Shown: positions 51,716 to 60,520 of the stretch, piece by piece
Position numbering within the stretch: position 1 is the first letter of the stretch
Layout: each line of letters opens with the position of its first letter
From: Streptomyces sp. SAI-135
GTDB lineage: Bacteria; Actinomycetota; Actinomycetes; Streptomycetales; Streptomycetaceae
Length of the DNA stretch: 64,000 nt
Assembly: GCF_029893805.1 (NCBI RefSeq)
Contig: NZ_JARXYP010000002.1
Coordinates: forward strand, 6,076,001-6,140,000
Direction: 5' to 3'
Made by a program: the position numbers and the translations under genes
The notes under the pieces: generated by a model
Told to the model about the DNA's origin: nothing
The model's database searches: none
Seen by the model: only the letters and a program-made list of their open reading frames with translations

Positions 51716-52352
51716 CGCCGCCGCCTCCCGGGGCCTCGGCGTCACCCCGTTCGTCGACGTCGAGACCGACGACGACCTCAAGTCCTGGCAGACGGACCGC
51801 ACCCGGGCCCCCATCGCCACGAAGATAGTCGTGGCCGGCGGCTTCGGCGTCGGCAAGACCACCCTGGTCGGCACCGTCTCCGAGATCGAGCCCCTCCAGA
51901 CGGAGGCGCTGATGACCGAGGCCAGCGAACAGGTCGACGACCTCTCCGGCACCCCGGAGAAGGTCACCACCACCGTGGCCATGGACTACGGCCGCATCAC
52001 GCTCGACGACGACCTGGTGCTGTACCTGTTCGGCACGCCGGGCCAGGAGCGGTTCTGGTTCATGTGGGATGACCTGGTGCGGGGCGCGATAGGCGCCGTC
52101 GTCCTGGCGGACACCCGCCGCCTCAAGGACTCCTTCCCTGCGCTCGACTACTTCGAGAGCTGCGGGCTGCCGTACGTCGTCGCGGTCAACCACTTCGACG
52201 GCAGCGAGCTGTTCGAGCCGGAGGACGTGCGGGAGGCGCTCAGCATCCCCCGGCGCATACCTGTCATGATCATGGACGCGCGGCGGAAGATCTCGGTCAT
52301 CGAGACCCTGTTGTCCCTCGTCGGCCACGCGCTGGACGAGACCCCCGAGTAG
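51696..52352 (+). CDS. cvnD: Ras-like small GTPase of conservon
   Basis: 218 residues from GTG. P-loop KIVVAGGFGVGKTTLVGTVSEIEP, switch region TTTVAMDYGRI, Walker B LYLFGTPGQERFWFMWDDL, base specificity AVNHFDG (N-H-F-D in place of NKxD) and later MDARRK. MglA/CvnD-type GTPase acting at the membrane with CvnA-C. The next gene, 25 bases on, is a flavoprotein and may be an effector. Confidence 0.94.
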   Translation: MDSVVSDAAASRGLGVTPFVDVETDDDLKSWQTDRTRAPIATKIVVAGGFGVGKTTLVGTVSEIEPLQTEALMTEASEQVDDLSGTPEKVTTTVAMDYGRITLDDDLVLYLFGTPGQERFWFMWDDLVRGAIGAVVLADTRRLKDSFPALDYFESCGLPYVVAVNHFDGSELFEPEDVREALSIPRRIPVMIMDARRKISVIETLLSLVGHALDETPE

Positions 52353-52377
52353 TCCACGTTTAGGAGCCAGCACCCGC

Positions 52378-53631
52378 ATGCGGAAGATACTCGTCGTCGG
52401 AGCCGGCCAGTCCGGCCTCCAGCTCGCCCTCGGCCTCCAGTCGCACGGGTACGAGGTCACCCTGATGTCCAACCGGACGGCGGACGAGATCCGTTCCGGC
52501 CGGGTCATGTCGACGCAGTGCATGTTCCACACGGCACTCCAGCACGAGCGCGATCTCCAGCTGAACTTCTGGGAGTCCCAGGCCCCGAAGATCGAGGGGC
52601 TCGGCGTCTCGGTGGCGGCCCCCGGCTCCTTCGACCCGGGGCCCTCGCAGCGCGCGATCGACTGGCTGGGACACCTCGACGGGTACGCGCAGTCGGTCGA
52701 CCAGCGGGTCAAGATGGCCGGCTGGATGGAGACCTTCGCCCAGCGCGGCGGCCAGCTCGTCATCCACGGCGCGGCGGTCGGCGACCTCGACTACTTCTCC
52801 CGTACGTACGACCTCGTGCTGGTCTCGGCCGGCAAGGGCGAGCTGGTCTCCATGTTCGCGAGGGACCCCGAGCGCTCCCCGTACAGCGAGCCGCAGCGCG
52901 CCCTCGCCGTCTCCTACGTCCACGGTCTGGGCCCGCGTCCCGAGCACCCGGACACCGAGGCCGTCCGCTGCAACCTCGTCCCCGGCGTCGGCGAACTGTT
53001 CGTGATGCCGACGCTCACCACCTCCGGGCGCGCCGACATCCTGTTCTGGGAGGGCGTGCCCGGCGGCCCGCTCGACGTCTTCAACGGCGTGAAGGACCCG
53101 GCGCAGCACCTCTCCCTGACCCTGGAACTCATGGAGAAGTTCCTGCCCTGGGAGTACGCGCGCGCCACGAACGTCGAGCTCACGGACGCCGGCGGCACGC
53201 TGGCCGGCCGCTACGCTCCCACCGTGCGCACCCCGATAGGCCGCCTGCCCGGTGGGGGAGCGGTCCTGGGCGTGGCCGACGTCGTCGTCGCCAACGACCC
53301 GATCACCGGGCAGGGCTCCAACTCCGCGTCCAAGTGCGCGGCCTCCTACCTCGCCTCGATCCTGGAGCGCGGGGAGAAGGAGTTCGACGAGGAGTGGATG
53401 CGCGGGACGTTCGAGCGGTACTGGGCCACCGCCCAGCACGTCACCAAGTGGACGAACGCCATGCTCGCGCCGCCGCCGGAGCACATCCTGAACCTGATCG
53501 GGGCGGCCGGCCAGCTGCAGCCGGTGGCGGACCGTTTCGCCAACGGCTTCGACAACCCGGCCGACTTCGAGAACTTCTTCTACGACCCGGAGAAGGCGGG
53601 GGCCTACCTGGCCTCGGTGGCCGGGGCCTGA
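52378..53631 (+). CDS. StyA-like FAD-dependent monooxygenase
   Basis: 417 residues. N-terminal FAD site MRKILVVGAGQSGLQLALGLQSHGYEVTLM (GxGxxG). TADEIRSGRVMSTQCMFHTAL and later GVADVVVANDPITGQGSNSASKCAASYL (the second FAD motif GD-like ANDPITGQG) match the styrene monooxygenase StyA group. These oxygenases take reduced flavin from a separate reductase, which is not encoded here. It begins 25 bases after cvnD and is probably co-transcribed. Its last 28 bases overlap the convergent NlpC/P60 gene. Substrate unknown. Confidence 0.85.
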   Translation: MRKILVVGAGQSGLQLALGLQSHGYEVTLMSNRTADEIRSGRVMSTQCMFHTALQHERDLQLNFWESQAPKIEGLGVSVAAPGSFDPGPSQRAIDWLGHLDGYAQSVDQRVKMAGWMETFAQRGGQLVIHGAAVGDLDYFSRTYDLVLVSAGKGELVSMFARDPERSPYSEPQRALAVSYVHGLGPRPEHPDTEAVRCNLVPGVGELFVMPTLTTSGRADILFWEGVPGGPLDVFNGVKDPAQHLSLTLELMEKFLPWEYARATNVELTDAGGTLAGRYAPTVRTPIGRLPGGGAVLGVADVVVANDPITGQGSNSASKCAASYLASILERGEKEFDEEWMRGTFERYWATAQHVTKWTNAMLAPPPEHILNLIGAAGQLQPVADRFANGFDNPADFENFFYDPEKAGAYLASVAGA

Positions 53632-54674
53632 CCCGCACCGTCCGGACGCACGGCACCGAGGAGCGGGTGGGCCGCGATCGGGGACACCCTGATCCTCTCG
53701 CCCGTCCTCGGCGCCTCGATGACCTCGCCGTTCCCCACGTACAGCGCCACGTGCGTGGCCTTGGGGTAGTACAGGACCAGATCACCCGGGCGCAGCTCCT
53801 TCAGCGGGATCCGCGGCAGCCGGGCCCACTGCTCCTGGCTGGTCCGCGGGATCGGGGTGCCGGCCCGGGCCCACGCCTTCGAGGTCAGCCCCGAGCAGTC
53901 GTACGCCCGCGGACCCTCCGCACCCCACTCGTACGGCTTGTCGAGCTGCCGTCGGGCGTACCGCAGGGCCCTCTCGCCCGGCGTGGACGGCTTGCGCGCG
54001 TCCTCGCCCAGAGCGCCGGACGTCGTCAGCTCCCGCTGGGCCTTCTCGACGCCCTTCTCCTCGAACCGGGCCAGCGCGGTGAGCTGTTCGGCGGTGAGGG
54101 AGGCGAGGAGCTCCTCCACGCCGGCCAGTTTGCCGCGTACGGCGTCCCGTTCCTTCTTCTGCCGGGCGGCCAGCGTGAGGTGCTCGTCGAGCGCCTTGCG
54201 GGCCTTGCGGGCCAGTTCGTCGGCGCGGTGCTCGGTGCCGGTCAGCCGGCCCACCGCCCTGGCCCGGTCCCGCGACAACTGGCCGATGACATGGCCCTGT
54301 TCGAGAGCGTGCTGGGGGTCGCGGGCGAGCAGGAGGCGGACGTACGGCGAGATGTCGGTGCTGCTCTGGTACTGCTGGCGGGCCAGCCGCCCCGCCGCAC
54401 CCCGGCTGTCGCGCAGCGAGAGCCGGACCCTTGCGAGCGCCGCGTCCAGGCGGTTCAGCTCGGCGCGCTTGCGCTTCAGCTTCTCCTCGGTGGCGTTGTA
54501 GGTCTCGGTGGCCTCCTCGGCCTCCCGGTACAGCCGCTGAAGGTCCGTCAGCAGATCGGCGACGGAACGCTCGCGCGGCTCCGGCTGCGGTGCGGCCGCC
54601 GCGGACACCGGTGCGAGGGCGGTGCCGACCGCCACCGCGGCCGTACACACCAGACGCAGAAGCCTTCCTGACAC
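53604..54674 (-). CDS. Secreted NlpC/P60 peptidoglycan endopeptidase with coiled coil
   Basis: 356 residues from GTG with GGGAGGTGAT upstream. Signal peptide MSGRLLRLVCTAAVAVGTAL then APVSAAAA. A long coiled coil (~40-230; TYNATEEKLKRKRAELNRLD) is followed by a C-terminal NlpC/P60 domain: LRYARRQLDKPYEWGAEGP, catalytic Cys in YDCSGLTSKAWARAG, PGDLVLYYPKATHVALYVGNGEVIEAP with the catalytic His. RipA-like domain order. It cleaves D-Glu-DAP bonds in wall peptides outside the cell. Confidence 0.93.
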   Translation of the reverse strand: MSGRLLRLVCTAAVAVGTALAPVSAAAAPQPEPRERSVADLLTDLQRLYREAEEATETYNATEEKLKRKRAELNRLDAALARVRLSLRDSRGAAGRLARQQYQSSTDISPYVRLLLARDPQHALEQGHVIGQLSRDRARAVGRLTGTEHRADELARKARKALDEHLTLAARQKKERDAVRGKLAGVEELLASLTAEQLTALARFEEKGVEKAQRELTTSGALGEDARKPSTPGERALRYARRQLDKPYEWGAEGPRAYDCSGLTSKAWARAGTPIPRTSQEQWARLPRIPLKELRPGDLVLYYPKATHVALYVGNGEVIEAPRTGERIRVSPIAAHPLLGAVRPDGAGQAPATEAR

Positions 54675-54777
54675 GTCATCACCTCCCGTGCGGAACAGCC
54701 CCTCTGTTCCGCACGGCGAGCATCGGACGGCTCGGGCGGGCGCGCGCGCCGGGTGTGGGCGGTTCGGAGCAACCTCG

Positions 54778-55080
54778 TCACCCGTCGGTGTCAGCCGGCC
54801 TGTCGGGCTTGGACCACGGCCACCTCAGCCGGTCGCCCGCCCTGCCCTCGGGGTCGTAGGAGTACTTCCACCCCTTCTGGATCCCCAGCCTGTTGTGCCC
54901 CCTCGGCACCCGGCGGTACACCAGCACGGTGGCGGGGCCGCCGGCCGCGTCGGGGACGGGGATGCGGTACGTCTTCGGCGGGTGACCGGTCGGTCCCAGC
55001 AGCACGGGCAGCACCCGGCCGTCCATGGGCCCGCCCTCGAAGGGGGTGTCTTCGCTCTTCACGGCACCAGTCTCAGGCAT
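54778..55080 (-). CDS. Hypothetical protein
   Basis: 100 residues, MPETGAVKSEDTPFEGGPMDGRVLPVLLGPTGHPPKTYRIPVP then VLVYRRVPRGHNRLGIQKGWKYSYDPEG. Soluble, beta-rich, proline-containing; no known domain comes to mind. Its start overlaps the TetR stop by 8 bases, so the two are one operon. Confidence 0.75.
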   Translation of the reverse strand: MPETGAVKSEDTPFEGGPMDGRVLPVLLGPTGHPPKTYRIPVPDAAGGPATVLVYRRVPRGHNRLGIQKGWKYSYDPEGRAGDRLRWPWSKPDRPADTDG

Positions 55081-55720
55081 CCGCCGCGAGGGCCGTGACC
55101 AGCGCGGCGGTCTGCGGGTCGCGGTTGGCGGTCACGGAGAGCACGGCGACGAACTGGTCGACGAGCCAGTCGCGCAGTTCCCCGACCGGGGGCTGCTTGT
55201 CCTCGTCGAGCCAGATCAGGGAGGCCGCCTCCACCGCGGTGATCCACATCCGCACGGTCATGCGCAGCCGCAGGCCGGGCTCGGTGACGCCGAGGTGGCG
55301 GAGGATGTGCTCGGCGGCGGCCCGGCGTACGCCGTCGACGATGGCGGTGGTCCGGGACGTCTCGACGACGCTGCCGCCCTGGAGCAGGGCGCTGAAGCCG
55401 GCGTCGTGCTCGTCGACGAAGGCGAGATAGCGGTCGAGGGCGCGGGAGAGGCGGATGAGGAGGGGGCCGTCCCGGGGTTCGTCGAAGCACTGCTCCAGTT
55501 CGTCGGCGGCGGACCGGAGCGCGGCCTCGTAGAGCTGCTGCTTGCCGCCGGGGAAGTACCGGTAGACGAGGGGTCGGGAGACCCCGGCCGCCTCCGCCAC
55601 GTCGTCGAGGGAGACGTCCTCGGGCGCGCGGTGCGCGAAGAGGCCGAGGGCGGCCTCCAGCAGCTGGCTTCTGCGCTCCTCGACGCCGAGTCTCCGGTAG
55701 GCGGGCGCGGATGGGGTCAT
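55073..55720 (-). CDS. TetR-family transcriptional regulator
   Basis: 215 residues. HTH: RRSQLLEAALGLFAHRAPEDVSLDDVAEAAGVSRPLVYRYFPGGKQQLYEAAL. The C-terminal domain is of TetR_C type (LSRALDRYLAFVDEHDAGFSALLQGG). It lies 122 bases downstream of a diiron oxygenase gene on the same strand and is a candidate repressor of the divergent diiron genes. Ligand could be fatty-acid-like, but this is a guess. Confidence 0.88.
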   Translation of the reverse strand: MTPSAPAYRRLGVEERRSQLLEAALGLFAHRAPEDVSLDDVAEAAGVSRPLVYRYFPGGKQQLYEAALRSAADELEQCFDEPRDGPLLIRLSRALDRYLAFVDEHDAGFSALLQGGSVVETSRTTAIVDGVRRAAAEHILRHLGVTEPGLRLRMTVRMWITAVEAASLIWLDEDKQPPVGELRDWLVDQFVAVLSVTANRDPQTAALVTALAADA

Positions 55721-55761
55721 GGGTTGCAGGGTAGTCGGCCGTCCGCGGGCGCGTCGTGGCT

Positions 55762-55784
55762 GGTCGAGCAGTTCCCGCGCCCCC
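55762..55784. repeat. Dispersed Streptomyces repeat, reverse copy
   Basis: GGTCGAGCAGTTCCCGCGCC followed by CC is the inverse-orientation counterpart of the 27108-27188 arm, with one change and one base missing. It lies in the spacer before the TetR gene. Confidence 0.6.
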
Positions 55785-55842
55785 GGGTGGGTACAGCCGG
55801 ACAGGCTCTGACCGCTCTCACCCACCGGCCCGCGCACGACCG

Positions 55843-56781
55843 TCAGGCCAGCAGCCCCGACGACTTCCACAGCCGCCGCCCCACCCCCCGGAGCACTCCG
55901 ATGTCGTCCAGGAAGTCGGTCAGCCGCTTCGCACCCGTCTGCATCACTTCCCGCCGGTGCCCGCTCGCCTTCACCTGTGCCAGCGCCTCCCGCTGGTCCA
56001 GGCCGACGTTCGTGTAGACCTCGGGGTTCACAAAGGCCACGGAGAACACCCGCGCGAACTCCCCGGACGTGACCCGGGTGAACTCCTGCGACCACCGCGG
56101 AGCGGAGATCATCTGCCGCCGCAGCTCCTCCCGGGCGTAACGGACGTGCCGCGCCTCCTCCACCACGTGGATCCGCGTCACCCCACGGATCAGCGGCTGC
56201 ACCCGCTCGTCCGGGAACGTCAGCCGCTGCATCCAGTCGAGGATCTCCTCACCGAGCAGCGTCGCCGTGAACGACCCCGGTGTCGTGGAGATCGTCTTGA
56301 ACAGCCGCCCGAGCTGCTGATGGGTCCGGCTCACCGGGTACCAGGGCGTGTCGCCCCGGGTGATCAGCCGCGCGAACATCTTCGAGTGCCGGCACTCGTC
56401 CTCGATTTCGGTGAGGGCGTACCGCACATGCGCGCTCGTGGCCGCCTTGTCGTAGATGTGACGGCACAGCAGCTGCATGAGGATGATCTCGAACCAGATC
56501 CCCAGCGAGGCCAGCGCCGCGGCCTCGTGCTTCGAGAGCAGGATCCGCTGCTCCTCGCTCATCCGCCGCCACATCGGGGTGTCGTACAGCGACACCAGCT
56601 CCGGCGGCCAGTACCACAGGCCGTCCTCGAAGGGCGCGTCCCAGTCCAGTTCCTTGTCCGGGTCGAAGGAGTGCTTGGCGGAGGAGTCGAGCAGCCGCTC
56701 GGCGACCTGCTCCCGGTCCTTGAGCAGGCCGAGGGCGTCACGCAGCCCTTCGAGCGCGTCGACATCTGTCAGACTCGTCAT
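55843..56781 (-). CDS. AurF-like diiron oxygenase
   Basis: 312 residues, ferritin-like four-helix diiron fold. Iron ligands lie in ILLSKHEAAALASLGIWFEIIL (first Glu), LTEIEDECRHSKMFARLI (ExxxExxxH), TATLLGEEILDWMQRL and IHVVEEARHVRYAREELRRQM (EExxH). This matches the AurF/p-aminobenzoate N-oxygenase-like family, whose members oxidise amines or lipids. Upstream lies its own promoter with a small dyad. It is divergent from the second diiron protein. Confidence 0.85.
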   Translation of the reverse strand: MTSLTDVDALEGLRDALGLLKDREQVAERLLDSSAKHSFDPDKELDWDAPFEDGLWYWPPELVSLYDTPMWRRMSEEQRILLSKHEAAALASLGIWFEIILMQLLCRHIYDKAATSAHVRYALTEIEDECRHSKMFARLITRGDTPWYPVSRTHQQLGRLFKTISTTPGSFTATLLGEEILDWMQRLTFPDERVQPLIRGVTRIHVVEEARHVRYAREELRRQMISAPRWSQEFTRVTSGEFARVFSVAFVNPEVYTNVGLDQREALAQVKASGHRREVMQTGAKRLTDFLDDIGVLRGVGRRLWKSSGLLA

Positions 56782-56788
56782 GGCTCTT

Positions 56789-56817
56789 ATGAGACTGCTT
56801 GTCAGCAAGACCGTCAA
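56789..56817 (-). promoter_or_regulatory. Promoter with operator dyad upstream of the AurF-like gene
   Basis: Minus strand: -35 TTGACG (56817-56812), 17-base spacer, -10 TCTCAT (56794-56789, weak). CTTG-TCAG-CAAG inverted repeat at 56798-56809 lies in the spacer, a common place for a repressor to bind. The predicted start is only a few bases before the ATG at 56781. Confidence 0.5.
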
Positions 56818-56871
56818 TCCCCTGCGCGCGACTTGTTGACCCGGCGTCTACGAAGGGGCAGCCTGCGGGAC

Positions 56872-58011
56872 ATGCCGACTTTCGACCTGTACACCACGGA
56901 TCCCGGGGACCCCCACTGGCAGGTACCGGCCACCGGCACAGCCCGTTTCAGCTGGGAGTACGACGACGGCCGCGACCGCCTCCTCGCCCTCTACCAGAAG
57001 GGCAAGGACAAGCAGTGGGACGGGCAGAAGCGCATCGACTGGGACCTCGAAGTCGATCCCGCCGACCCCCTCGGCACCCCCGACGAGTCCATCTCCGTCT
57101 ACGGCACCGAGTACTGGGCGAAGTTCACCGAGAAGGACAAGGGGGCGCTCCGTCAGCACCTCGCCTCCTGGCAGTTCAGCCAGTTCCTGCACGGCGAGCA
57201 GGGCGCGATGGTGTGCGCCGCGCGGATCGTGGAGTCCGTGCCCGACCTCGACGCCAAGCTCTACTCGGCGACCCAGGTGATGGACGAGGCACGGCACGCG
57301 GAGATCTACGGCCGTTTCCTCCACGAGAAGATCGGGATGCTGTACCCGATCAACGACAACCTCCAGTCCCTGCTGGGCGACACGCTGCGGGACTCCCGCT
57401 GGGACATGCCCTATCTCGGCATGCAGGTCCTCATCGAGGGTCTCGCCTTGGCCGCGTTCGGCATGATCCGCGACACCACCGACAAGCCCCTGCCGAAGCA
57501 GATCCTCGCGTACGTCATGCAGGACGAGGCCCGGCACGTGGCCTTCGGCCGGATGGCGCTGCGGGACTACTACCAGCAGCTCTCCGACGCCGAACTGCGT
57601 GAACGCGAGGAGTTCGTCATCGAGGGCTGCCACCTGATGCGCGACCGGCTGCGCGGAGTCGAGGTCCTGGAGAACTTCGGCATCCCGAAGGCGGAGGCCG
57701 AGGAGTACGCCGAGCGGTCCGAGTTCCTCGCCCTCTTCCGCCGGCTGCTGTTCTCCCGGATCGTCCCCTGCGTCAAGGACATCGGCCTGTGGGGCAAGCG
57801 CCTCCAGCAGGCCTACGTCGACATGGGCGTCTTCGAGATGGGCGACTCCAGCCTCGACCTCCTCATGACCCAGGACGAGGAGATCGCCGAGAAACTGGAC
57901 GCCGAGCGCTTCGCGGCCGAGGAACGGGAGCGGGTCGCGGAGGTGCGGGAGGCGATCGAGGCCGGCGGCACCGCGGAGGACCCGGTTCGGCGCGGCGAAC
58001 CCCTTCAGTAG
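56872..58011 (+). CDS. Ferritin-like / R2-type diiron protein
   Basis: 379 residues. Diiron ligands in LHGEQGAMVCAARIVESVP, ATQVMDEARHAEIYGRFLHEKIG (ExxH) and later YLGMQVLIEGLALAAFGMIRDTT, QDEARHVAFGRMALRDYYQQL (second ExxH). The spacing is that of R2-like or fatty acyl desaturase-like ferritin proteins rather than ribonucleotide reductase, since no R1 partner is present. Followed, after 4 bases, by a lectin-like gene. Role probably oxidative, substrate unknown. Confidence 0.85.
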   Translation: MPTFDLYTTDPGDPHWQVPATGTARFSWEYDDGRDRLLALYQKGKDKQWDGQKRIDWDLEVDPADPLGTPDESISVYGTEYWAKFTEKDKGALRQHLASWQFSQFLHGEQGAMVCAARIVESVPDLDAKLYSATQVMDEARHAEIYGRFLHEKIGMLYPINDNLQSLLGDTLRDSRWDMPYLGMQVLIEGLALAAFGMIRDTTDKPLPKQILAYVMQDEARHVAFGRMALRDYYQQLSDAELREREEFVIEGCHLMRDRLRGVEVLENFGIPKAEAEEYAERSEFLALFRRLLFSRIVPCVKDIGLWGKRLQQAYVDMGVFEMGDSSLDLLMTQDEEIAEKLDAERFAAEERERVAEVREAIEAGGTAEDPVRRGEPLQ

Positions 58012-58015
58012 GACG

Positions 58016-58456
58016 GTGCACGCGGCAATTCCGGCGGCGGCCAGTCCCGCGGCCTACGCGCGCGGCGACGACCGGCACGTCTTCCACCGCGGTACCGACA
58101 CCTTCCTGCGCGAGTGGTGGTGGTCCCCGGCGCTCGGCTGGCGTTTCGGCGACCTGAGCACGGTGGCGCTCGGCGTCCCGGCCGCGGGAAGTCCGGCCGC
58201 GTACCTCCTGGGCGCCAGCCAGCACGTCGTCTACCGGGGCACCGACGACCGGGTGCACGAGCTGTGGTGGAGCCCCGGCTCGGGCGGCTGGCGGCGCGGT
58301 GACCTGGACGCGGCGGCGCAGGGCATCCCCGCGGCGGGCGACCCCACGGCGTACACCGTCGCGGGTGAACAGCGGGTCGTCTTCCGTGGCACCGACGGCC
58401 TGCTGCACGAACTGTGCTGGGCGGCGTCGCGCGGATGGTTCGTCGGCGAGCTGTGA
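58016..58456 (+). CDS. Lectin-like beta-propeller repeat protein, three repeats
   Basis: 146 residues from GTG, 4 bases after the previous stop. Three ~47-residue repeats: each has a form of IPAAGSPAAYLLGASQHVVY then RGTDDRVHELWWSPG and GGWRRGDL. The W-W and RGTD motifs resemble fucose-specific (AAL/PLL-type) lectin propeller blades. A full propeller needs 6-7 blades, so it may form a dimer, be truncated, or be part of the diiron system. No signal peptide. Function unproven. Confidence 0.7.
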   Translation: MHAAIPAAASPAAYARGDDRHVFHRGTDTFLREWWWSPALGWRFGDLSTVALGVPAAGSPAAYLLGASQHVVYRGTDDRVHELWWSPGSGGWRRGDLDAAAQGIPAAGDPTAYTVAGEQRVVFRGTDGLLHELCWAASRGWFVGEL

Positions 58457-58483
58457 CCGGTCCGCGGGCGCGGCCGGACGGTG

Positions 58484-58990
58484 TCACACCGAGCAGCCCA
58501 GGTCGTCCGGGAGACTCAGGGCGACCGGGGCGGCCGCGCCCGCGGGGAACAGCGTGCGCAGGGTGAAGGCGTACGGGGTCGGCCCGTTGGTGCGCAGGTG
58601 CAGCAGACGGGACTCGGCCTCGGCGACAGTCGGGCGGTGGCCGGCCGGGACCCACCACAGGGCCACCATCGCCTCCTGGACCCGTTCGAAGAACTCCCTG
58701 CGGCGGGCGAGCATCTCGCGGTGCCGGCCCTGGTACATGTACGCCGTCAGCGCCTCGGCGTCCCGCCACACCGACATGTTGATGATCAGCCACTCGTCGC
58801 CGAAGACCGCGATGTCCGTGGCGTCGCCGGAGTCGCCCTCCAGCCGCCAGACGAAACCGTCGGCCGCGTCCGCGTCGGCGTTCACGGGATCGAGGTTGTC
58901 GACGAAGTCCTTCAACTGCGCGGAGTCCAGCGGGGCCCTGAGACGGCCGATGTTCACCTGGGCGAGTCGGTACACGGTGGCGTCAGTCAT
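58484..58990 (-). CDS. DUF3291 protein
   Basis: 168 residues: YRLAQVNIGRLRAPLDSAQLKDFVDNLDPVNADADAADGFVWRLEGD, then MSVWRDAEALTAYMYQGRHREMLARRREFFERVQEAMVALWWVPAGHRPTVAEAESRL. This is the dimeric alpha-beta barrel type DUF3291 family, related to antibiotic-biosynthesis monooxygenases. Activity unknown. Confidence 0.87.
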   Translation of the reverse strand: MTDATVYRLAQVNIGRLRAPLDSAQLKDFVDNLDPVNADADAADGFVWRLEGDSGDATDIAVFGDEWLIINMSVWRDAEALTAYMYQGRHREMLARRREFFERVQEAMVALWWVPAGHRPTVAEAESRLLHLRTNGPTPYAFTLRTLFPAGAAAPVALSLPDDLGCSV

Positions 58991-59035
58991 GGACCGAACG
59001 TTAGGTAGGCGGCCCGTCGGCTCTCAATCCCCGTC

Positions 59036-60520
59036 TCACTCCTTGGAGTTGAGCACGGCCTTCATCACCGACCGGGCGATCGGCGCCGCCACCCCGCCCC
59101 CGGTGATGTCCCCGCGGACCGCCGACGCGTCCTCCACCACCACGGCCACCGCGACCTTGGGCTCCACGTCCCGCTCGCCCTGCGCCCACGCCACGAACCA
59201 GGCGTAGGGCGTCCCGGCGTTGCCGATGCCGTGCTGGGCGGTGCCGGTCTTGCCGCCGACGATCGCGCCGGGGATGGCCGCGTTGGTGCCGGTGCCCTCG
59301 GTCACCACCTGCGTCATGAGCTCCTTCAGCACCTCGGCCGTCTCCGGGTACATCGCTTGCCGTACCGGACGCGAGCCCGCCGTGGACAGGACGGTGCCGC
59401 CGGCCGTCGTGGTCCGCTCCACCAGATAGGGCCTGCGGATCTGCCCGCCGTTGGCGACGGCCGCCGACACCATCGCCATCTGGAGCGGTGTCGCACGGGT
59501 GTTGTACTGCCCGATCGACGACAGGGCCAGCTGCGCCCGGTCGACGTTCGGGTCGAACGTGCTGCGGGCCACCGAGAAGGGGATCCGCAGCGCGTAGTCG
59601 TTGAAGCCGAAGGCGTGCGCGGTGGCCGTCATGTCACCCACTCCGACGTCCACGCCGAGCTTCGCGAACACCGTGTTGCACGACCACCGGAAGGCCTCCC
59701 GCAGGGACAGGTCCTCGCAGCCCTCGGACTCGTTGCTGAGCGAGGTGGTGGTTCCGGGCAGGGTGTACGGGGCCGGCGAGTCGGTCGGCGCGTCCACGTC
59801 CTTGATCACCCCGGCGTCCAGCGCGGCCGCCGCGGTGACCACCTTGAACGTCGAACCCGGCGGATAGGTCTGCCGCACCGCCCGGTTGAGCATCGGCTTG
59901 TCCGGGTTGGCGTTGAGCCACGTCCAGGAGCGGCCCACCCCGGCGTTGTTGCCCGACAGCACTCCCGGGTCGTACGACGGCGAGGACACCAGCGCGAGGA
60001 TGCGTCCCGTCGCCGGCTCCACCGCCGCCACCGCGCCCTTGCGCCCGTCCAGCCCGTCGAAGGCCGCCTCCTGCGCGGCCGCGTCGAGGGTCGTGACGAC
60101 GTCCCCGCCCGGGGCGCGTCTGCGCGTGAAGTCGTTCCACAGCGGGAACGGCGTCAGCATCGGGTCCGAGCCCGACAGGACCGCGTCCTCGGCGTGCTCC
60201 AGCAGGGTCGTGCCGTACTCCTGCGAGGCGAAGCCGGTGACCGGCGCGTACAAGGGCCCGTCCCGGTAGGTCCGTTCGTAGCGCAGCTGCTCGCCGGTGT
60301 CCCGGGATCCGGTGACCGGCCGCCCGCCGACCAGGATGTCCCCGCGCTCCCGGCCGTAACGGGCGATGTTCTCGCGCCGGTTGGCCGGGTTCTCGGCGTG
60401 GACGCGGGCCTGGAAGACCTGGACGCGGGCCGCGTTGACGAGGAGCGCCACGAGCAGCAGGACGCAGAAGCAGGCGGCGTGCCGAATGTAACGGGTCATG
60501 CCGGGGCCTCGTGAGGTCAC
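59036..60520 (-). CDS. Penicillin-binding protein, class B transpeptidase
   Basis: 494 residues from GTG, AAGGAG upstream and GTGA-coupled to the SEDS gene; an ATG at 60499 is the alternative. N-terminal membrane helix (HAACFCVLLLVALLVNAARV), then dimerisation domain (NPANRRENIARYGRERGDILVGGRPVTGS). Transpeptidase: active serine in YPPGSTFKVV (~223), SCN triad in RWSCNTVFAKLG, KTG in VGGKTGTAQHG (~425). It crosslinks peptidoglycan with the SEDS partner, like PbpA-RodA pairs. Probably not the essential division PBP. Confidence 0.95.
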   Translation of the reverse strand: MTSRGPGMTRYIRHAACFCVLLLVALLVNAARVQVFQARVHAENPANRRENIARYGRERGDILVGGRPVTGSRDTGEQLRYERTYRDGPLYAPVTGFASQEYGTTLLEHAEDAVLSGSDPMLTPFPLWNDFTRRRAPGGDVVTTLDAAAQEAAFDGLDGRKGAVAAVEPATGRILALVSSPSYDPGVLSGNNAGVGRSWTWLNANPDKPMLNRAVRQTYPPGSTFKVVTAAAALDAGVIKDVDAPTDSPAPYTLPGTTTSLSNESEGCEDLSLREAFRWSCNTVFAKLGVDVGVGDMTATAHAFGFNDYALRIPFSVARSTFDPNVDRAQLALSSIGQYNTRATPLQMAMVSAAVANGGQIRRPYLVERTTTAGGTVLSTAGSRPVRQAMYPETAEVLKELMTQVVTEGTGTNAAIPGAIVGGKTGTAQHGIGNAGTPYAWFVAWAQGERDVEPKVAVAVVVEDASAVRGDITGGGVAAPIARSVMKAVLNSKE

